Translations under genes and position numbers: made by a program
Notes under the pieces: model-generated
The model's input: the letters and a program-made list of their open reading frames with translations, nothing else
What the model was told of the DNA's origin: nothing
Databases searched by the model: none
NCBI GenBank assembly: GCA_015680685.1
Contig: MNCI01022611.1
Coordinates: 657,377 to 721,376, forward strand
DNA: 64,000 nucleotides
DNA from: Gnetum montanum
Lineage: Eukaryota; Streptophyta; Gnetopsida; Gnetales; Gnetaceae
Reading direction: 5' to 3'
Shown here: positions 32,127 through 44,586 of the stretch, piece by piece
How the letters are laid out: each line of letters starts with the position of its first letter
Numbering within the stretch: position 1 is the stretch's first letter

Positions 32127-32640
32127 ATGAAGATCCCAAGAAGAACTATTAGCAAATATATGAGAGACTGGAGCATAAAACTAAATGATGCCCTTTGGGA
32201 ATATCGCTCAATATGGAAACTTTTTATAGGATACTCTCTCTATGAGATGGTCTACTTAAAATTACCAACTCTACCTATCCAATCCAAGCTTTGTACAATT
32301 TCAATAACCTATGACTTGGACCTTGACCTTAGCCTAGCAAAAAAAGAAAGATTAATCAACTTGAATGTTCTAGATAAAAATCAAATGATAGCCCTATCCT
32401 TGAATGAAGTGTACAAAGCATTCAGTAAACAATGCCATAACCTTAGGATAAGGAAAGTGAAATTTCAACCTGGAGACAAGGTTCTCTATTAGAACCCCAC
32501 ACAAGTACCTCAATGAACTAAGTTTCAAATGTTGTGGGAAGGGCCTTATATCATTTATGAAACATTTCCTTCTAGGGTCATGTTGATCTACAAACTACAG
32601 AGCCTAAACAAAAACTAGTTGGTCAATACAAAATAAGTAA
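32127..32640 (+). pseudogene. integrase C-terminal part of A2, after element E
   Basis: Continues the gene broken at 18978. 'SKYMRDWSIKLNDALWEYRS' (about 32155-32214), 'GYSLYEMVYLK' and the basic tail 'RKVKFQPGDKVLY' (32452-32490) are in the expected order after the catalytic E. The open part is 32076-32492, whose first ~17 codons belong to the LTR of E. 'EGPYIIYETF' ends the domain; A1 has the same tail at 3375-3560. This segment follows the core and helps bind DNA. Stops remain after 32492. Confidence 0.8.
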
Positions 32641-32719
32641 AACGTTTCCATGAGACCAAGTAAGCTAGTGGAAGCAACGCCTTAATGGATGGATGACCTC
32701 ACTCAATCTTTCAAATCTC

Positions 32720-34744
32720 CTCCTTTCAACTTAGTTGTGGGGGAGATGGCCATTCTTACTAATCAATTAAAGTGGCTTCTTATTTTTTCCTTAACTTTTT
32801 CTTTTACACATTTTTGTTTGACAGTCTCTTTGTTTTTATACCATTTTTTGTTTTACACTTTGTTATTTTTTCAAAATTTTTTTTAACAACATCATATGTA
32901 TGTTTTATTTTTCTTGAATATTTTACAATTTATTTTATATTTTTCTTTCTTTTGGCATGAATTTTCCTTGTTTTCTGATAAAATTGCTTTATTGCCAATA
33001 GGACATAGTGATGCTATAGTTGTTTACTAGTAGTGGTTTGTACTTAACATTTTTGTTTACTAATGTTTGATTTCTATTTTTGAATTTTGATGACTAATAA
33101 CTAAGATAGGTTTCTTTTTCATAGAACAAGCAATAAGTTTATGTCATCCACCCATCCAACGACTCTATAGTTTTCATAGTTTTCGAAATATGAGGTCCTC
33201 TTTTTCATTAATAAAAATTTAACAAACTTGTGACCTTGGTAGTTTCCAAGCTTGGAAAAGATTCAAAGGTTTTAAAGGGGTGTAACTTCAAGGGGATTCA
33301 ATACTCTTTTCACCTCTCTATTGCTTGAGTGCATGTGTGTTTTTGTGGATTTCCTACCATTCTATATCAAGCAATAATAGGAATTTAAATAAGTCTTTGT
33401 GTGGTGTGGTTCTCATTTAAAAATTTTATGAAAAGCATAAAATGCTAAAAAAAATAAACAAACATGATGATAATTCAAAGCATACCCCTTAGAAAAAATG
33501 AATAGGCTACAAGCATTGGTTATGAACTAGAAAGACATGTTACCCATGCCTGAAGGTTCGCTCTAATTATGGCTCTCTTACTTCCTACTTCTCTTTTCTT
33601 CTCAAATAAGGAATAGTGGTTGTCTGTGGGAGCATTTTTGTGTCTTAAGGAAGTGGATTGGTCTTAGAGTGATGATGCAAAGTCATTGAATGTGGTTGGT
33701 GTTGGTCTAGATTAAGGTTGAAATTTATTAGGTCATTTCACCATAAAACTCATAAGGGACTTCATGTGACCATGATTGGGGCATCCATTTCATTCTCTCT
33801 CTTATCCATAAATGTTCTTCATAACTCACCTCACTACTGATTTTTATGTTTTTGTTTCATGTCTTTGTTTGATGTGTTGAAATTCTTAGGAAGATTCTTC
33901 AAGTTTTAGTCCTTAACATTTCATAACCATTAATTAACTATGGGGCCCAGACTCCTTAGTTCAAGTTAACTATTGGGAGGACTCACTTGCATATCTCATG
34001 GTTTAGTTAGTTAAGTCCCTTATCTTAGATGTTTCTATAATCAAATATTTCATGTGCTCCATCATGCATCCAATTGTGTGCTCTTTAAGGCATTTTTCTT
34101 CATAAAATCTCATTCTCCAATTATTTCTTAATTTTTGGAACTTTAATACCCCCTTCTAATATTTTCATCATGTTCATGGCTTTTTGGACTTCCATTTGTT
34201 CCTCATTTCACATAAAAAATCCTTATTTTTTATTAATTTTGACAAAGTTAATGGTGGTCAATAGTTGCATCGACCAGGTCCCATCAATGTAGTGTAAAAA
34301 TTCTATAAATATTGCCTAACATTTTGGAATTTTTTGTCATTTTCCTCAAAATGGGAAGGGAGTCTTTGCCATTTTTCAAAGCCCAAAACCTTATAGAGTC
34401 CATAAATTTTACATTGTTTGTCCAAATCACTTTGTTCTTTAATCCTATAGCCACTAGAGGTAAGTTCTTAGTTGTGGGGGCCACAAAATTTAAGGTTTTT
34501 GATGAAAAATTTTCAAAATTTTTCTAAATCCCCCAAAGGGTTAATAAATAGAATAATATTAAACCATCAATTTTTGAGAGTTGAACTATTTTAAAAAACT
34601 TTGGTGAGTCTAAAATTAATTATTAATATTAAAATAAGGATAAAATAATAATTGAAATGATCAAATTGGCCATGATTACAACTTAGCTAGGTGTAACTTT
34701 CCTAAAGAGATAATGTATCTAAACTGTATCCTTGGTCATGTTGT
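32720..34744 (+). other. non-coding spacer of A2, left part
   Basis: Collinear with 3630-5815 of A1. It starts with a PPT-like tract ('gttgtgggggagatgg', 32734-32749) and ends where element D inserted. The Phe-rich ORFs at 32689-32960 are T-rich low-complexity artefacts. Confidence 0.75.
34258..34320 (+). promoter_or_regulatory. LTR-like promoter module inside the A2 spacer
   Basis: 'gaccaggtcccatcaatgta' followed by 'tctataaatattgcc'. Equivalent to 5260-5350 of A1 and similar to U3 of the Athila-like LTRs. Confidence 0.45.
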
Positions 34745-36205
34745 TGAAACACCATAAAATTTCAAGACCCTGATGCCTCACCAGAGTCTTGAAATTTGGG
34801 GAAGAACTTCTGCAAGTGTAGCATCACAATGGGCCATCAAGACAGTGTAGGCACTGAGTGTAGATTGTACAGTCTAGAAAGTTTTCTATCCCTAGGGCTG
34901 ACAGGCCTACTGGACTCTCCAGCCTTCCCAATTGGACAATTAACTTGGCTGATAGTCTATCCAGAGACCATGCTATGAGTTGTCGAAAGTGTTCAGGATG
35001 AGCTAAACAGTTCGACAAGTTTTCTAATGGAGAAATTTTCTATGTTGCACAGTATAGCAAGCCTTGAAGAGACCAATCAGAAGTCCAAGATGTGAATTGA
35101 TAACAAGCCAGTCTTCTAGAGCATCTATCCTGTTTCATCTTGAAGCATGAGCAATATGGCGCAATAGAAGTTTTCAAGAAGTTTTCATATCGCTCATGTA
35201 ACACTTACATGGAGGCATCAAGAAGTTTTCAAGAAGCTCTAAAACTTGTTGGCAATGATCATTCTCACCCTAGCATCTCTTTAGCTAACAAAATTAGCAA
35301 TTTTTTTTCATTTTGCATACCCTTGGTCAATCCCCAAAATTGTCCCTATGCTTGACCTTGCTCACAACAGTAGGGAAGATGTAGTCCTAGAGCATAGGCT
35401 CCATTTTTCTTTCATTGTTGGTATGCTTTTTAGATTTTCGCACATGCAGTTTCAGCAATATGATCATAGTGTAACAGGGTTCAAATCTAGCATCACACAT
35501 CTACGTAGCATAGCCATGCTTGCATCTTGTAGGACCTAGGACACATGGCATCTAGACGACATTTTTCTCTTGCTCCTAGCCCTATAAATACCTTGGCAAA
35601 CAATGCTCAAAGGATTCACTTTTTGCATGGTTGGCTTTTTGGGTTAGCTTTTGGAGAGCATAGTTGGTATTTTTAGTATTTTGGTTAGCTTTGAGCATTT
35701 TGGTTGACTCCAGACATCCTTTTATGGGTCTAGCATTTTGGCACCTTGTCAAGCAGATTGGCAAGAACAAGAATCTTGAATAATAGCTTACTAACTATAG
35801 TTCAAGGACTTGTGACCATACCACTCTATGTAAGCTATGCCTCTTCAATGTTGCATGCTTAGTTGTACATCTTCCAATAGAACAAAGATCAGATCCTCAA
35901 TCTTGGGGTGGTGCATTTCCTCACCCAAATTTGTTTCACTCTTTGTTTATCATCATCATATTTTGCATTATTTTTCATTATTTTATGTTGGTTAATTATC
36001 GCTTCACTTGCATACCTCGTTCATTTCTAAAGAAAAATGTTTACAAAAGGGTTATTGTACACTAGTTAAGTCCTTGTCTGATCGACCAGACCATTTAGGG
36101 CACCCTGAATCTATTTTCTCCAGCACAGTCCTCACACAGATTAGGGGTTAGGCTATGTGCTTGAAGATCTCTCGGTGTTTCTAGCCACCATTTTCTATTG
36201 CTACA
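34745..36205 (+). repeat. 5' LTR of D
   Basis: 1461 bp, about 700 bp shorter than its partner at 51335-53501. 'tgaagcatgagcaatatggc' jumps to 'catgtaacacttacatggag', skipping the palindrome-rich block 51770-52500 of the 3' LTR. TATAAATA at 35583-35590; a decayed G-box (CACATG, 35542-35547) lies 41 bp upstream. Confidence 0.88.
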
Positions 36206-36230
36206 GTTTTTGCTGCTAGAAGGAGGGCCT
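36206..36230 (+). other. primer-binding site of D
   Basis: GTTTTTGCTGCTAGAAGG, then AGGGCC, immediately after the LTR. Related to those of E and D3. Confidence 0.6.
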
Positions 36231-36459
36231 TTTGGTTCCCTTTCTGCATCTTACAGGTAATCTTGCACATTGTCTGTACCCCTTCAGCTACTAGTGTAGA
36301 CGTGACACCCTTATGGTTGTCTACACATCGTGTGGTGTAGACTAGTCACAATGACGGTTCCTTTGGATCCTGGAAGGATGAAAAGCCTCTGATCGCTTAT
36401 TGATGTTTGTGCTTATCGTTTGTGATTTTCTTTTAATCATACAAAATGATTCCCGTAAC

Positions 36460-38780
36460 CACTATTGTTCCCACGTCGAACCTTGAGGTTTCTTTCTTGG
36501 CTTAAAACACCATAGGTGCCGAGCAACCACCTAGCCCAATGCTGGTGCCATGTCAATCTCTTAGGCAATGACACTTGTCACCTAAGTGCTTGGCATAAGA
36601 CAGAGAGTGCTATTACTTCCTCTATGCAAAGATCCAGGTGAATTTTCCCTTGGATTGCCAAGAACTCAAAGAAAAACGTAACTTTGAGTTCCTTCATCAG
36701 AATGGAAGGGAATTTATCCCTACCCCTAACATTACCATCCACCTGATGGACATGTATTAGTGGATCTTGGATCAGTTTATACGAGTCAGTAAGTTTAAGG
36801 AGTGAGATATGATGTCCCATTATGATGAGGTGTTCCAGGATGAACAAGAAGACCTAGAGTTCCATTCCAAGGGTGGTGGCCACTCCTACCATATGGTTAT
36901 CCCTCCCACTATGATCTTCTAGTCAAACTCACTCTTTGCTTCTACCCCCTTTGTGATTACCATGAATCCACCACAAACTACACTTTTGTTAGCCATGGGT
37001 AGCCATCCTGTACCCTCAGTGTACCACCATGCTGCCCCTTCAGTTTCATTCCAAGGCACTCTCCATCCTTACTTTGTCTCATCATCGTACCAAACGCTAG
37101 TCATAGCTATGTTGCCATATGTGCACACCATACCTACATCATAGTTGCATGGAGTTCCCGCTCCCATTCCATCATCTACACCTATCCTACCATTAGTGGT
37201 AGGCCCAACCCCAATCGCATGATGGACCCAAACCATTTCTCTCCCTATTGCGCAATCCTCCCAGATGTCACATCATGTTCACCACTAAGCGTACCAAGTC
37301 TTGTAAGTGATACAACCAAGCGTGAGGCTATGATCCGTCCCATCTGTCATGAAAATTACCAACCCCACAGCTCTACCAGTAGCTATCCCACCAACAACAT
37401 CACCCACTAGGTGGTGGATAGCCCAAGTAGAACCATTCATAGGAGCAGCACCAACAGCGCTCCCCATGGGCTAGGCCACTACCCTTCCACTGCAATCCCC
37501 ATCGGCACATATGATGGCTACTCATGCAACCCAACAGTCATCTGCAATGTCACTGGGTCTAGACTAAGCATTCTAGCTTATCCAAATCCTCAGTGAGGAA
37601 ATTAAATGTCTCAAAGCCACCAATTCCAACACGGTGTAGGTCATGGATTTCTACCATGAGGATCCCATTAGCTTGGTTGTCCCCATGCTCACATTGCTCC
37701 TTGGGATTCCACTCACCCAATTCACAAAATATAATAGGGAGGGCGACCCCAACACACATTTAGTAATGTTCAAATATGAATCTTTGTTGTTGCAATAGTG
37801 GCTACACACTATCATTTGCATCTTTTCCATGTCTCTGATGGGCAAAGCTCTAGACTAGTACCACGCACTCCCACACGTCTCCATCTCAACTTTGGAGGAG
37901 CTATTGAGTCAGTTCGTGACCCATTTCAAGTATAACTTGAAATTGGAGGTCACACTAGATTAGTTGATGAGCGTCAAGAAAGACCTGCTGGAATCTGTGC
38001 AAAGGTTCATATAGCAATGGAGCACCACCTTGAATGAGATTCGTGAGCCTATTGTAGAGGCCCATTTGTTGGCTATCTTCAAGGGGGCAATAAACAACTT
38101 CATTAAGTCAAAACTATACTACCTAGCCCCATGCTCTTTCAATCAAGCTTTTGCTCAGATGAAGAGCATCCAAGAAATAGCTGAAGCTGGTAAAGACCTA
38201 CCCTATGTTTCATAGAAAAACACATATATCTTAAAGGACAAGGATAAGGGTAAGGCTGCAACAACAATAGTGGCCACTATGGAAAATGAGGCCAAACCCA
38301 ACAACAGCAATAATAAAAAGGTGGCCGTAGCAACAAAATCTAGCTCAAGCAACACTAGTCAAACTTCAACATCAGCACCAAATGCATCAACCTAGCCTAA
38401 ACCTAGCTTTGATCACAAGGATCTCTCCAAGTACACTCCTTTTCCTGTTAAGCCTTTAGAACTCCTGAAGAAATTGTTAGCGGCTAGATATATTCAGCTT
38501 AAGCGGATGTCAGAGAAAGCGATTAAGCATCATAAGCAATATGGCAAACTTCTTAGGTACCCCTCCTTGGCCACACCTAATGAACCGTCACTTCCTAAGA
38601 ACTTCTGGCTAGAACGATTCTGTGACTACCATCAACTTTGTGGTCATGACATAGACTAATGTCTAGCATTGAAGGATGACATCCAATGGATGATTGATTA
38701 GGGGAAGTTGGTTTTGGATGAAAGCAACCCTATCCACCCTAAAAATTAATCTATGCATGTGTACAAAGACCCCCTAAATG
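36460..38780 (+). pseudogene. gag of D
   Basis: N-terminal part with 'GAEQPPSPML' (about 36517), 'ELKEKRNFEFLHQNGREFIP' (36662-36720) and 'SHYDEVFQDEQEDLE'. A Pro-, Ser- and His-rich linker follows (about 36900-37560). The capsid (retrotransposon gag domain) runs about 37600-38215 and ends in 'NEIREPIVEAHLLAIFKGAI' and 'NQAFAQMKSIQEIAEA'. A basic Asn/Lys linker precedes the nucleocapsid at about 38585-38745, where 'CDYHQLCGHDID' plus a TAG-preceded C keeps most zinc ligands (C-x2-H-x3-C-G-H-x4-C). Gag would form the particle and bind RNA. Stops are mostly TAG at positions where D3 has CAG, for example 'IDxGKL' against 'IDQGKL'. Gag and PR appear to be one ORF in the ancestor. Confidence 0.82.
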
Positions 38781-39389
38781 CCAAAAACATGGGGTATATC
38801 ATCAACACAATTGGTGTTGATCATAATCCAGAGCCACCATAGCAACTATTTGTGGTGCGCGTGCCTCCCCATGACGCAACCCCAGTTGTAAAAAAAATGA
38901 TGTCACAACCACCCTTTGTTATTAAGGTGTCTCATCAAACCTCCACTCCTGCACCTTTTGTACTTAAAGTCACATCACTTCTTGCACCAACACCACAACA
39001 CCATTTTTCATTAGGGTGCCAAAACATTCAACTACCCCTACCACACAAAGCCAACCATCTAAAATAGCCTTGTAGCATCCCGTTCAAAAAAATGGGAAGA
39101 GCGTTCAACAGATAAGATGGCCAAGGAACGCACTACCTCAGGTCCTCCCAAGCCTACTCCTTTTTCCTCGGCACTTCTAGTTCCTTCATCATCAACAATT
39201 GATGAAGACGCATAGAAGCAATTACCACTGCCTTGTCTAAGAAAGGAAAATCCTCAACCTAAAGCTCCCTCTCCTTGGGAGATTCGTCTCCTAGGAAGAA
39301 TGGAGTAGAAGAAGGGTAATAGGCAAGATGGTGGGTAGGATCTATTCAACACCCTTACACAAGTCAATTAGGCTCTGAAACAGAAAAAT

Positions 39390-40230
39390 ACAATGTTGAG
39401 CTTGTATGACTTGGTAATGACTTCTACTACACATCGCGAGGCCATGGTTGGCATGTTAACATCCATACCAGTTGACGAAAACATGCTGGTAGAGGAGAAA
39501 GTGATTCACGCTATTATGCTCCCCTCTACAGCTAAGCAATCATGGCCATATCAGTTAACATTCTGTGATGAGTCTGTTAAGGATAACCCTAAAAAGGTTC
39601 AAGTAACAACAACACCCATGTTCATCACAATTTGGGTTGGTCAGTGCAAGATTTGAAGGGTACATGTTGATGATGGGGCTGCTACTAATGTCATTCCATT
39701 TTCTATAGTTGATAAATTAGGCTTGGTTGATCAAATCAAGCTCATGAAGAAATCTTTCCTAAAATTGTTTAACGGGGCACATGTGTAGGTAAAAGGAACT
39801 ATGTGCATCAAATTTGTGGTAGGGGACCAGTTTCCCACAAGCGTAGTATTCATAGTGGTAGAGGAAATTCCTGGGTTCAACTTGATCCTAGGCAGATTGT
39901 GGTTAGCCCAATTGAGGGCTATTTCCTCTTTGATACACCAGGAGATTCACTTGCCCTATGCGGGAGGGGAAGTGATAATTCATGGTGATGAAGTGACTCC
40001 TCAAGCCATAAACAATGTAGGAATGGTGCAAGGATCAGAGATTGAAATCTCTTAAGACTGAACCCTTGTTCGAATTGAAGCACCTGAACAAGTTGAAACC
40101 AGTTTGAACAAAGCATTAACATGGGTTGAGTTTCCCTTTTAGGCAGTAGACGATGACATAAATGAGTATCATAACAAGGCCCCTTGGGCCGTATGCATCA
40201 CCGAGCCCATGATGGGTTAGGATGCAACTG
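39390..40230 (+). pseudogene. protease and end of gag-pro of D
   Basis: 'MLSLYDLVMTSTTHREAM' opens the region (39393). 'TTPMFITIWVGQCKI' leads into a catalytic loop 'VDDGAATNVIPF' (about 39664-39700) that is intact, then 'CIKFVVGDQFPT' and 'EEIPGFNLILGRLWLAQLRA', where Pro of LGRPWL is Leu. 'EIHLPY' and 'AINNVGMVQGSEIEIS' follow, and the frame ends near 40230 after an acidic tail. An aspartic protease of the retropepsin type. In-frame TAG codons interrupt it. The dyad array and the antisense gene, not RT, come next. Confidence 0.82.
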
Positions 40231-40407
40231 TAAGAATGATCACTGCTTGTGTTAGCATAACCACATCACTGCTTCCATCATGATTACTACTTGCATCAAC
40301 AATACGTCCACTGGTCACATTGCTTTACTCTATATTCATTATTTATGCTAGCGTCTTCCTCATTGTTTACATTGTCCATATTACGTCCATTGTTTTCATA
40401 ACACCAC

Positions 40408-40585
40408 GGCCTGCTATGGCCTAAAACTGATAAAAGAATTTTTATTATCACCCCACGATGGCCTAGAGTGGACTTAAACTACCACTATGGCCCACTATAG
40501 CTTAAAACTCGTAATTTTTTTGTTTCATCGCCCTACGATGGCCCGAAATGGTCTAAAAATAATGATGGCCCGAAATGGCCTAAAA
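40408..40585 (+). repeat. dyad-repeat array 1 of D (after protease)
   Basis: Copies of GGCC-TGCTAT-GGCCTAAAACT, GGCCCGAAATGGCCTAAAA and similar at 40408, 40484, 40542 and 40564. The core can pair with itself. Confidence 0.78.
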
Positions 40586-40913
40586 CTAAGATGAGAAGCT
40601 CCCAAGGAGCTTAAAAAGATAAAAACTAAAAAATAAATACAACACATTGGCCAAAATGAAATAAATCTTTTCACATTATATTCTTCATTCAATATCAACC
40701 AATAATGTTTACAAACGTTTTTGTAAATTTGAAAACAAGAATAAAATTCCCTGTCGCTATGCTACAAGTCTTTGCCTGCACCACCATTCCCTGCTTCATT
40801 GGGTCTCACGTCTTCATTTGGATCATGTGTAACAAAAAAAATTAAGGAAATCAATTAAAGATACCCAAAAGATTGTTATAAAATAAACTATGATACCACA
40901 AAAGGTAACTAAC

Positions 40914-43900
40914 TCAAGATGGCCCTGTGTCCGTTTTAGGGGGTATCCAATCCATTTCGGCTGTGAGACATTGCAAGATCTCCTCCTCAGTGATGTTGGC
41001 CTAATTTCTATCTCCTAAATCAGTGCTTGCTACAACCTTCTTATTTTCTATAGCTATCCATCTGGGTGGTCCTAAAGAAAAGGTGGTAGTGGTGGTTTCA
41101 CCTGCAGGGAGAGTCATCTCCTTTTCGGGAGATTCACTGACTGTCACCTATTGCATGAACCTATCATAAGCCCCAGAAGTGCCAATAATGTCAAGGAATA
41201 GCTCATGGGCATGGAAATTGACTGAAGAATCCCAATATTGCTTACAGTAGTTAGCACATTCTATTTTATACATATGTTTGTGATTTTTTTGTGCCTACCC
41301 CCACTTGTAAACCTTTCTTCTATAATCCTTCTAGTCTTGGTTCTTCTAGGCTAGAAGGTTCATTTGCATGCATTGTTTGATTATTTCATGTATGGCTTCA
41401 TTGTTGCATTACAAGGCTATTCAATATCTTGTGTAGTTGATGACGATCATACGCAAACTGCCATCGTGAGTGTCCTGGGCCAAGAGCAATTCATTGCTAG
41501 ATTGGAGATCCTCCACCTCAGTGGTTAGGTTCACCTTCTCCTTCTCAAGTTCTTGCACTCATTTCCAGAGGTCTTCGTTCACACGCCTACAATCCCACAA
41601 AGAGCGTGCTGAGTAAAATGCACATTTACTTGCTTCGTTGCATATGTGATGAGGTATTTCAGTCACCTTTGGTGAAAATTTAGGTACGATGTTGATCTTA
41701 ATTTCCTACTTGGGATCCCACTTGAGGTGAGAGGCTACCAACAGCACATGGAAGGGCATTAGTCATAGTGACATGGTGAAATTATAACAATGTAGAAAGC
41801 CTAGCATAGCAACTTTAACTTACCAATCTCCGGATTGATCTACCTCAAATGATTGATTATGTCATTGACCACCCCCTCCATAAAAGTAAATTTGTCAGGG
41901 GTCTCAGTCCATGGTCAAAAATGGATCAAAGAAGGGCTAGGAGTATCAATAGTGGTGTTTGCTGCACAATAAAACATGTTAGCCATAGTAAACAGGACTA
42001 CAAAAAAGTTGATAAATAACATAAATGATAGCGTAAAGCTCCTACTCGATAAACCGTCAGGGGTGGTAGCAGGGGTAGTAGGGGGGCGGGGGGGGTTGCC
42101 CATCGATACACTATCAAATAAGTAGTCAAACTCACTAGCATCAAAATGGAGCCCCTCTCTTTCCAGCTGACCCAATAGCGTAGTGGCATCCTCAACACTC
42201 ATATGCCCCTTTGGTACTAAACCACACTCGGAAAAAGGGTCATTAGTAGGGGCCCCTTCTTGATTGGTAGGGGTCTCTTCCTTCTCTACAAGGGCCTCCT
42301 CTTCATCAGCAGGGGCCTCTTCTTCATCGGCTTGGGCCCTTTCTTCTGTGGCCAAGGCCTCTTCATTTTCACTAGTCACCCCTGCTCCAAGGGCCAGAAC
42401 CTCTTCCTCCCCTTCTTCTTCTCCTTCCTCTACTAATAAAACATAATTACAGTAGGCAAGATACACTAAATTGGAACAGATGCTATGCTGTGCAATGCTA
42501 CCTACCATAGCATAGCATAGTGAGCATTAACTAAATAGTTAAATACACTTACCAATTGGGGGTTGCACTCTAAAAATTTTGAGTCACAGCTTCTTCCCCC
42601 TCTCTTCATTGGTATGCGGAGGCTCTTCGATAGGAAAAGATTTCTTACATTGCAACCTAGTTGTCACTATTTCTGCAATGAGGCATTCTCCCCTTGTCAC
42701 ACTACCTATATTAATGGGGGATGCCTCTCCAATGCTGTCCTAGGCATGAAAGGGGCATGTCACCCGATCCCTTATCATTATTGAAAATGATTACCCAATA
42801 GCCTCTAGGGGATCTTGGGATCATGTGGTACAAAAAACCTGGCAAATCCATGGTTTGGAAATCTGACTACCGTCTTGTTGCACCTAGATGCCATTCTCAT
42901 GAACTACCAAGAATTTTGCAAAGTATCATAGGTAGGCTATAAATAAGGCATAGTGCACATTGAAATGGAATTCAAGCTTCTCGCGAAGCTTGACCATTTC
43001 ATTGCGCAAGCCTTCAGAAAGGTACCAGGCCTAGTTGTAGCAAGTCCCTTCTTCCATAACATCCCTCATTATCCAAGCCTGCTCCATTCCAAGGATTTTC
43101 CCTTGGGAGTGTAGCTTGGGAAAGGCATGGGCATGGGAGATAGGATAAATTTTTTTGGCCACCTTTAGCCTAACCTTTTCAATGTAGATCCCCTTTCGAT
43201 CTTTGGCCATCCCTAGCCACTCCTCGATGTCCCCCTGATGGTTCACATATTTCTTAGATTTTTCTCCTATAGGGAGACCATCAGATGGAACACCAAAAAG
43301 ATCCACAAATAGTTGGTCATCAATTTCAAACACCACCCATACACCATGAACACATGTATGGAAGCATTCAACCTTCTTGGAGAAGGAATCGGCTAGGGAA
43401 AGCATTTCGGCAGGCGGGACACTCGGGTTTATAGCCAAAAATAAGTCCATGACTCTAGCCTGTTGAAGGTTGTGGACAATGATTTCTGGGGCCCCATTGT
43501 AGAGCCAACATTGAGTCTTTTCCACCTCCCTGTATTTTAGAAAGTGGTTGGTTTCACAATGCCTAGAGGTGATCACAGTGACCTCTTGGGATTCTGTTGC
43601 CACTGTAACAATTTGCAAATTAAAAGGAAAAAGTTAGAATAATAATAATAATAATAATAACAATAATAAATAAATAAATAATCATGAAAGCACACCATCA
43701 CTCCAACACATAACAACAAATCCATGGTTTAGCGTACTAGGTTTAACTGGCGTAGGAAATGGTGGGAGTTCCACTAGCACGTATTCAATGGTAAGTGGTC
43801 TAAGGGATGCCCACTCCCTATCCAACCAACTAGCTTCCTTACACTTTTCATAAAATTTGGAATATTGGGTTGGGTAGGTTTTAAACTCAAGCCTGAGTTG

Positions 43901-44365
43901 TCCTATTATGCCAGCATGCACGTTCTTGGTAGAGGAGAACTCCTACAAGGCCGTTTGTGCCAAGTCATTTGTGTTACCGTGAAGACCATTCCCATCAATA
44001 TAAAACCTAGTAGTACATAAAAATGCAGTTAACATCTCTATCTATCGTAACATAGATTATACAACATGTTAAGATACCTCCACAAAACTCACCGGTCAAC
44101 ATAGTAAACGGTTTTAGGTGGGTTACGAAAACAAGTGCCCATGTGGCGAGCAACATATAACGTGTTACATAAGTGAAAGCATTTGTACTCAGGTATGTCC
44201 CAGATCCAACTTAAATGCCTCAAGCCTCTTGGGAATTGGTTGGAACCTTTTGCACCTTCACCTCTAATCACCCAATCAGCCAAGAACTTTAGAATGCCCC
44301 TGTTTGACCTGGGCAACAATGTTTCTGTAATTGTGGCTGTTGTCTCGGATGATAAGTGTGACTAG
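40914..44365 (-). pseudogene. six-exon gene antisense to gag-pol in element D (copy 1)
   Basis: Unknown protein of roughly 950-1000 residues. Likely exons on the minus strand: 44365-44093, 44006-43696, 43602-42553, 42432-42056, 41961-41824 and 41734-40914. Donors include GGTGAGT, GGTAAGT and GGTAAGTT; acceptors include TACTAG, TTACAG, ATTAG and GTGCAG. Exon 3 (open as 43031-43618) has 'QARVMDLFLAINPSVPPAEM' and 'FVDLFGVPSDGLPIGEKSKK'. Exon 4 is very acidic (EEGEEEGEEE, repeated EEAPADEEE) and then has 'LLGQLEREGLHF'. Exon 6 is Gln/Glu/Lys-rich, probably coiled coil, with 'VYKWG' and 'AQKNHKHMYK'. I see no membrane segment or catalytic triad. It matches the gene in E over all exons. TAG stops (exon 3 after 'GTCYN', exon 6) show that this copy is dead. 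A remote link to plant transposon-protein domains (FxxLFGxPxDG) is only a guess. Confidence 0.75.
43638..43682. repeat. AAT/AAAT microsatellite in intron 2 of the antisense gene
   Basis: Eight or so AAT units, CAATAAT, then AAAT units, between the exon 2 donor and exon 3 acceptor. Confidence 0.9.
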
Positions 44366-44586
44366 AAAATCACACTAAAATGGCAAAGGAGGAACTGAAA
44401 GAAGTCCCATGCACCCTCTTAGAACCAGAATGCCTACTACCCCATACATGCATGGGGAGGAGGCATGTTGGCCATAGGTTCATTGAGGCAACACAAGACT
44501 CCTACCACCTCAAGGACAATTAGGAAAGGTTTAAACATGACCCTGCATGATAAAGCATCAAACGTTAGCATTGTGTTCAGGTTAGG

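Noticed and set aside
32689-32960. Phe-rich hydrophobic ORFs as membrane proteins.
   Set aside because: T-rich spacer sequence, not conserved as a frame in A1.
42264-42446. Ser-rich ORF on the plus strand.
   Set aside because: It is the shadow of the Glu-rich exon 4 of the antisense gene.
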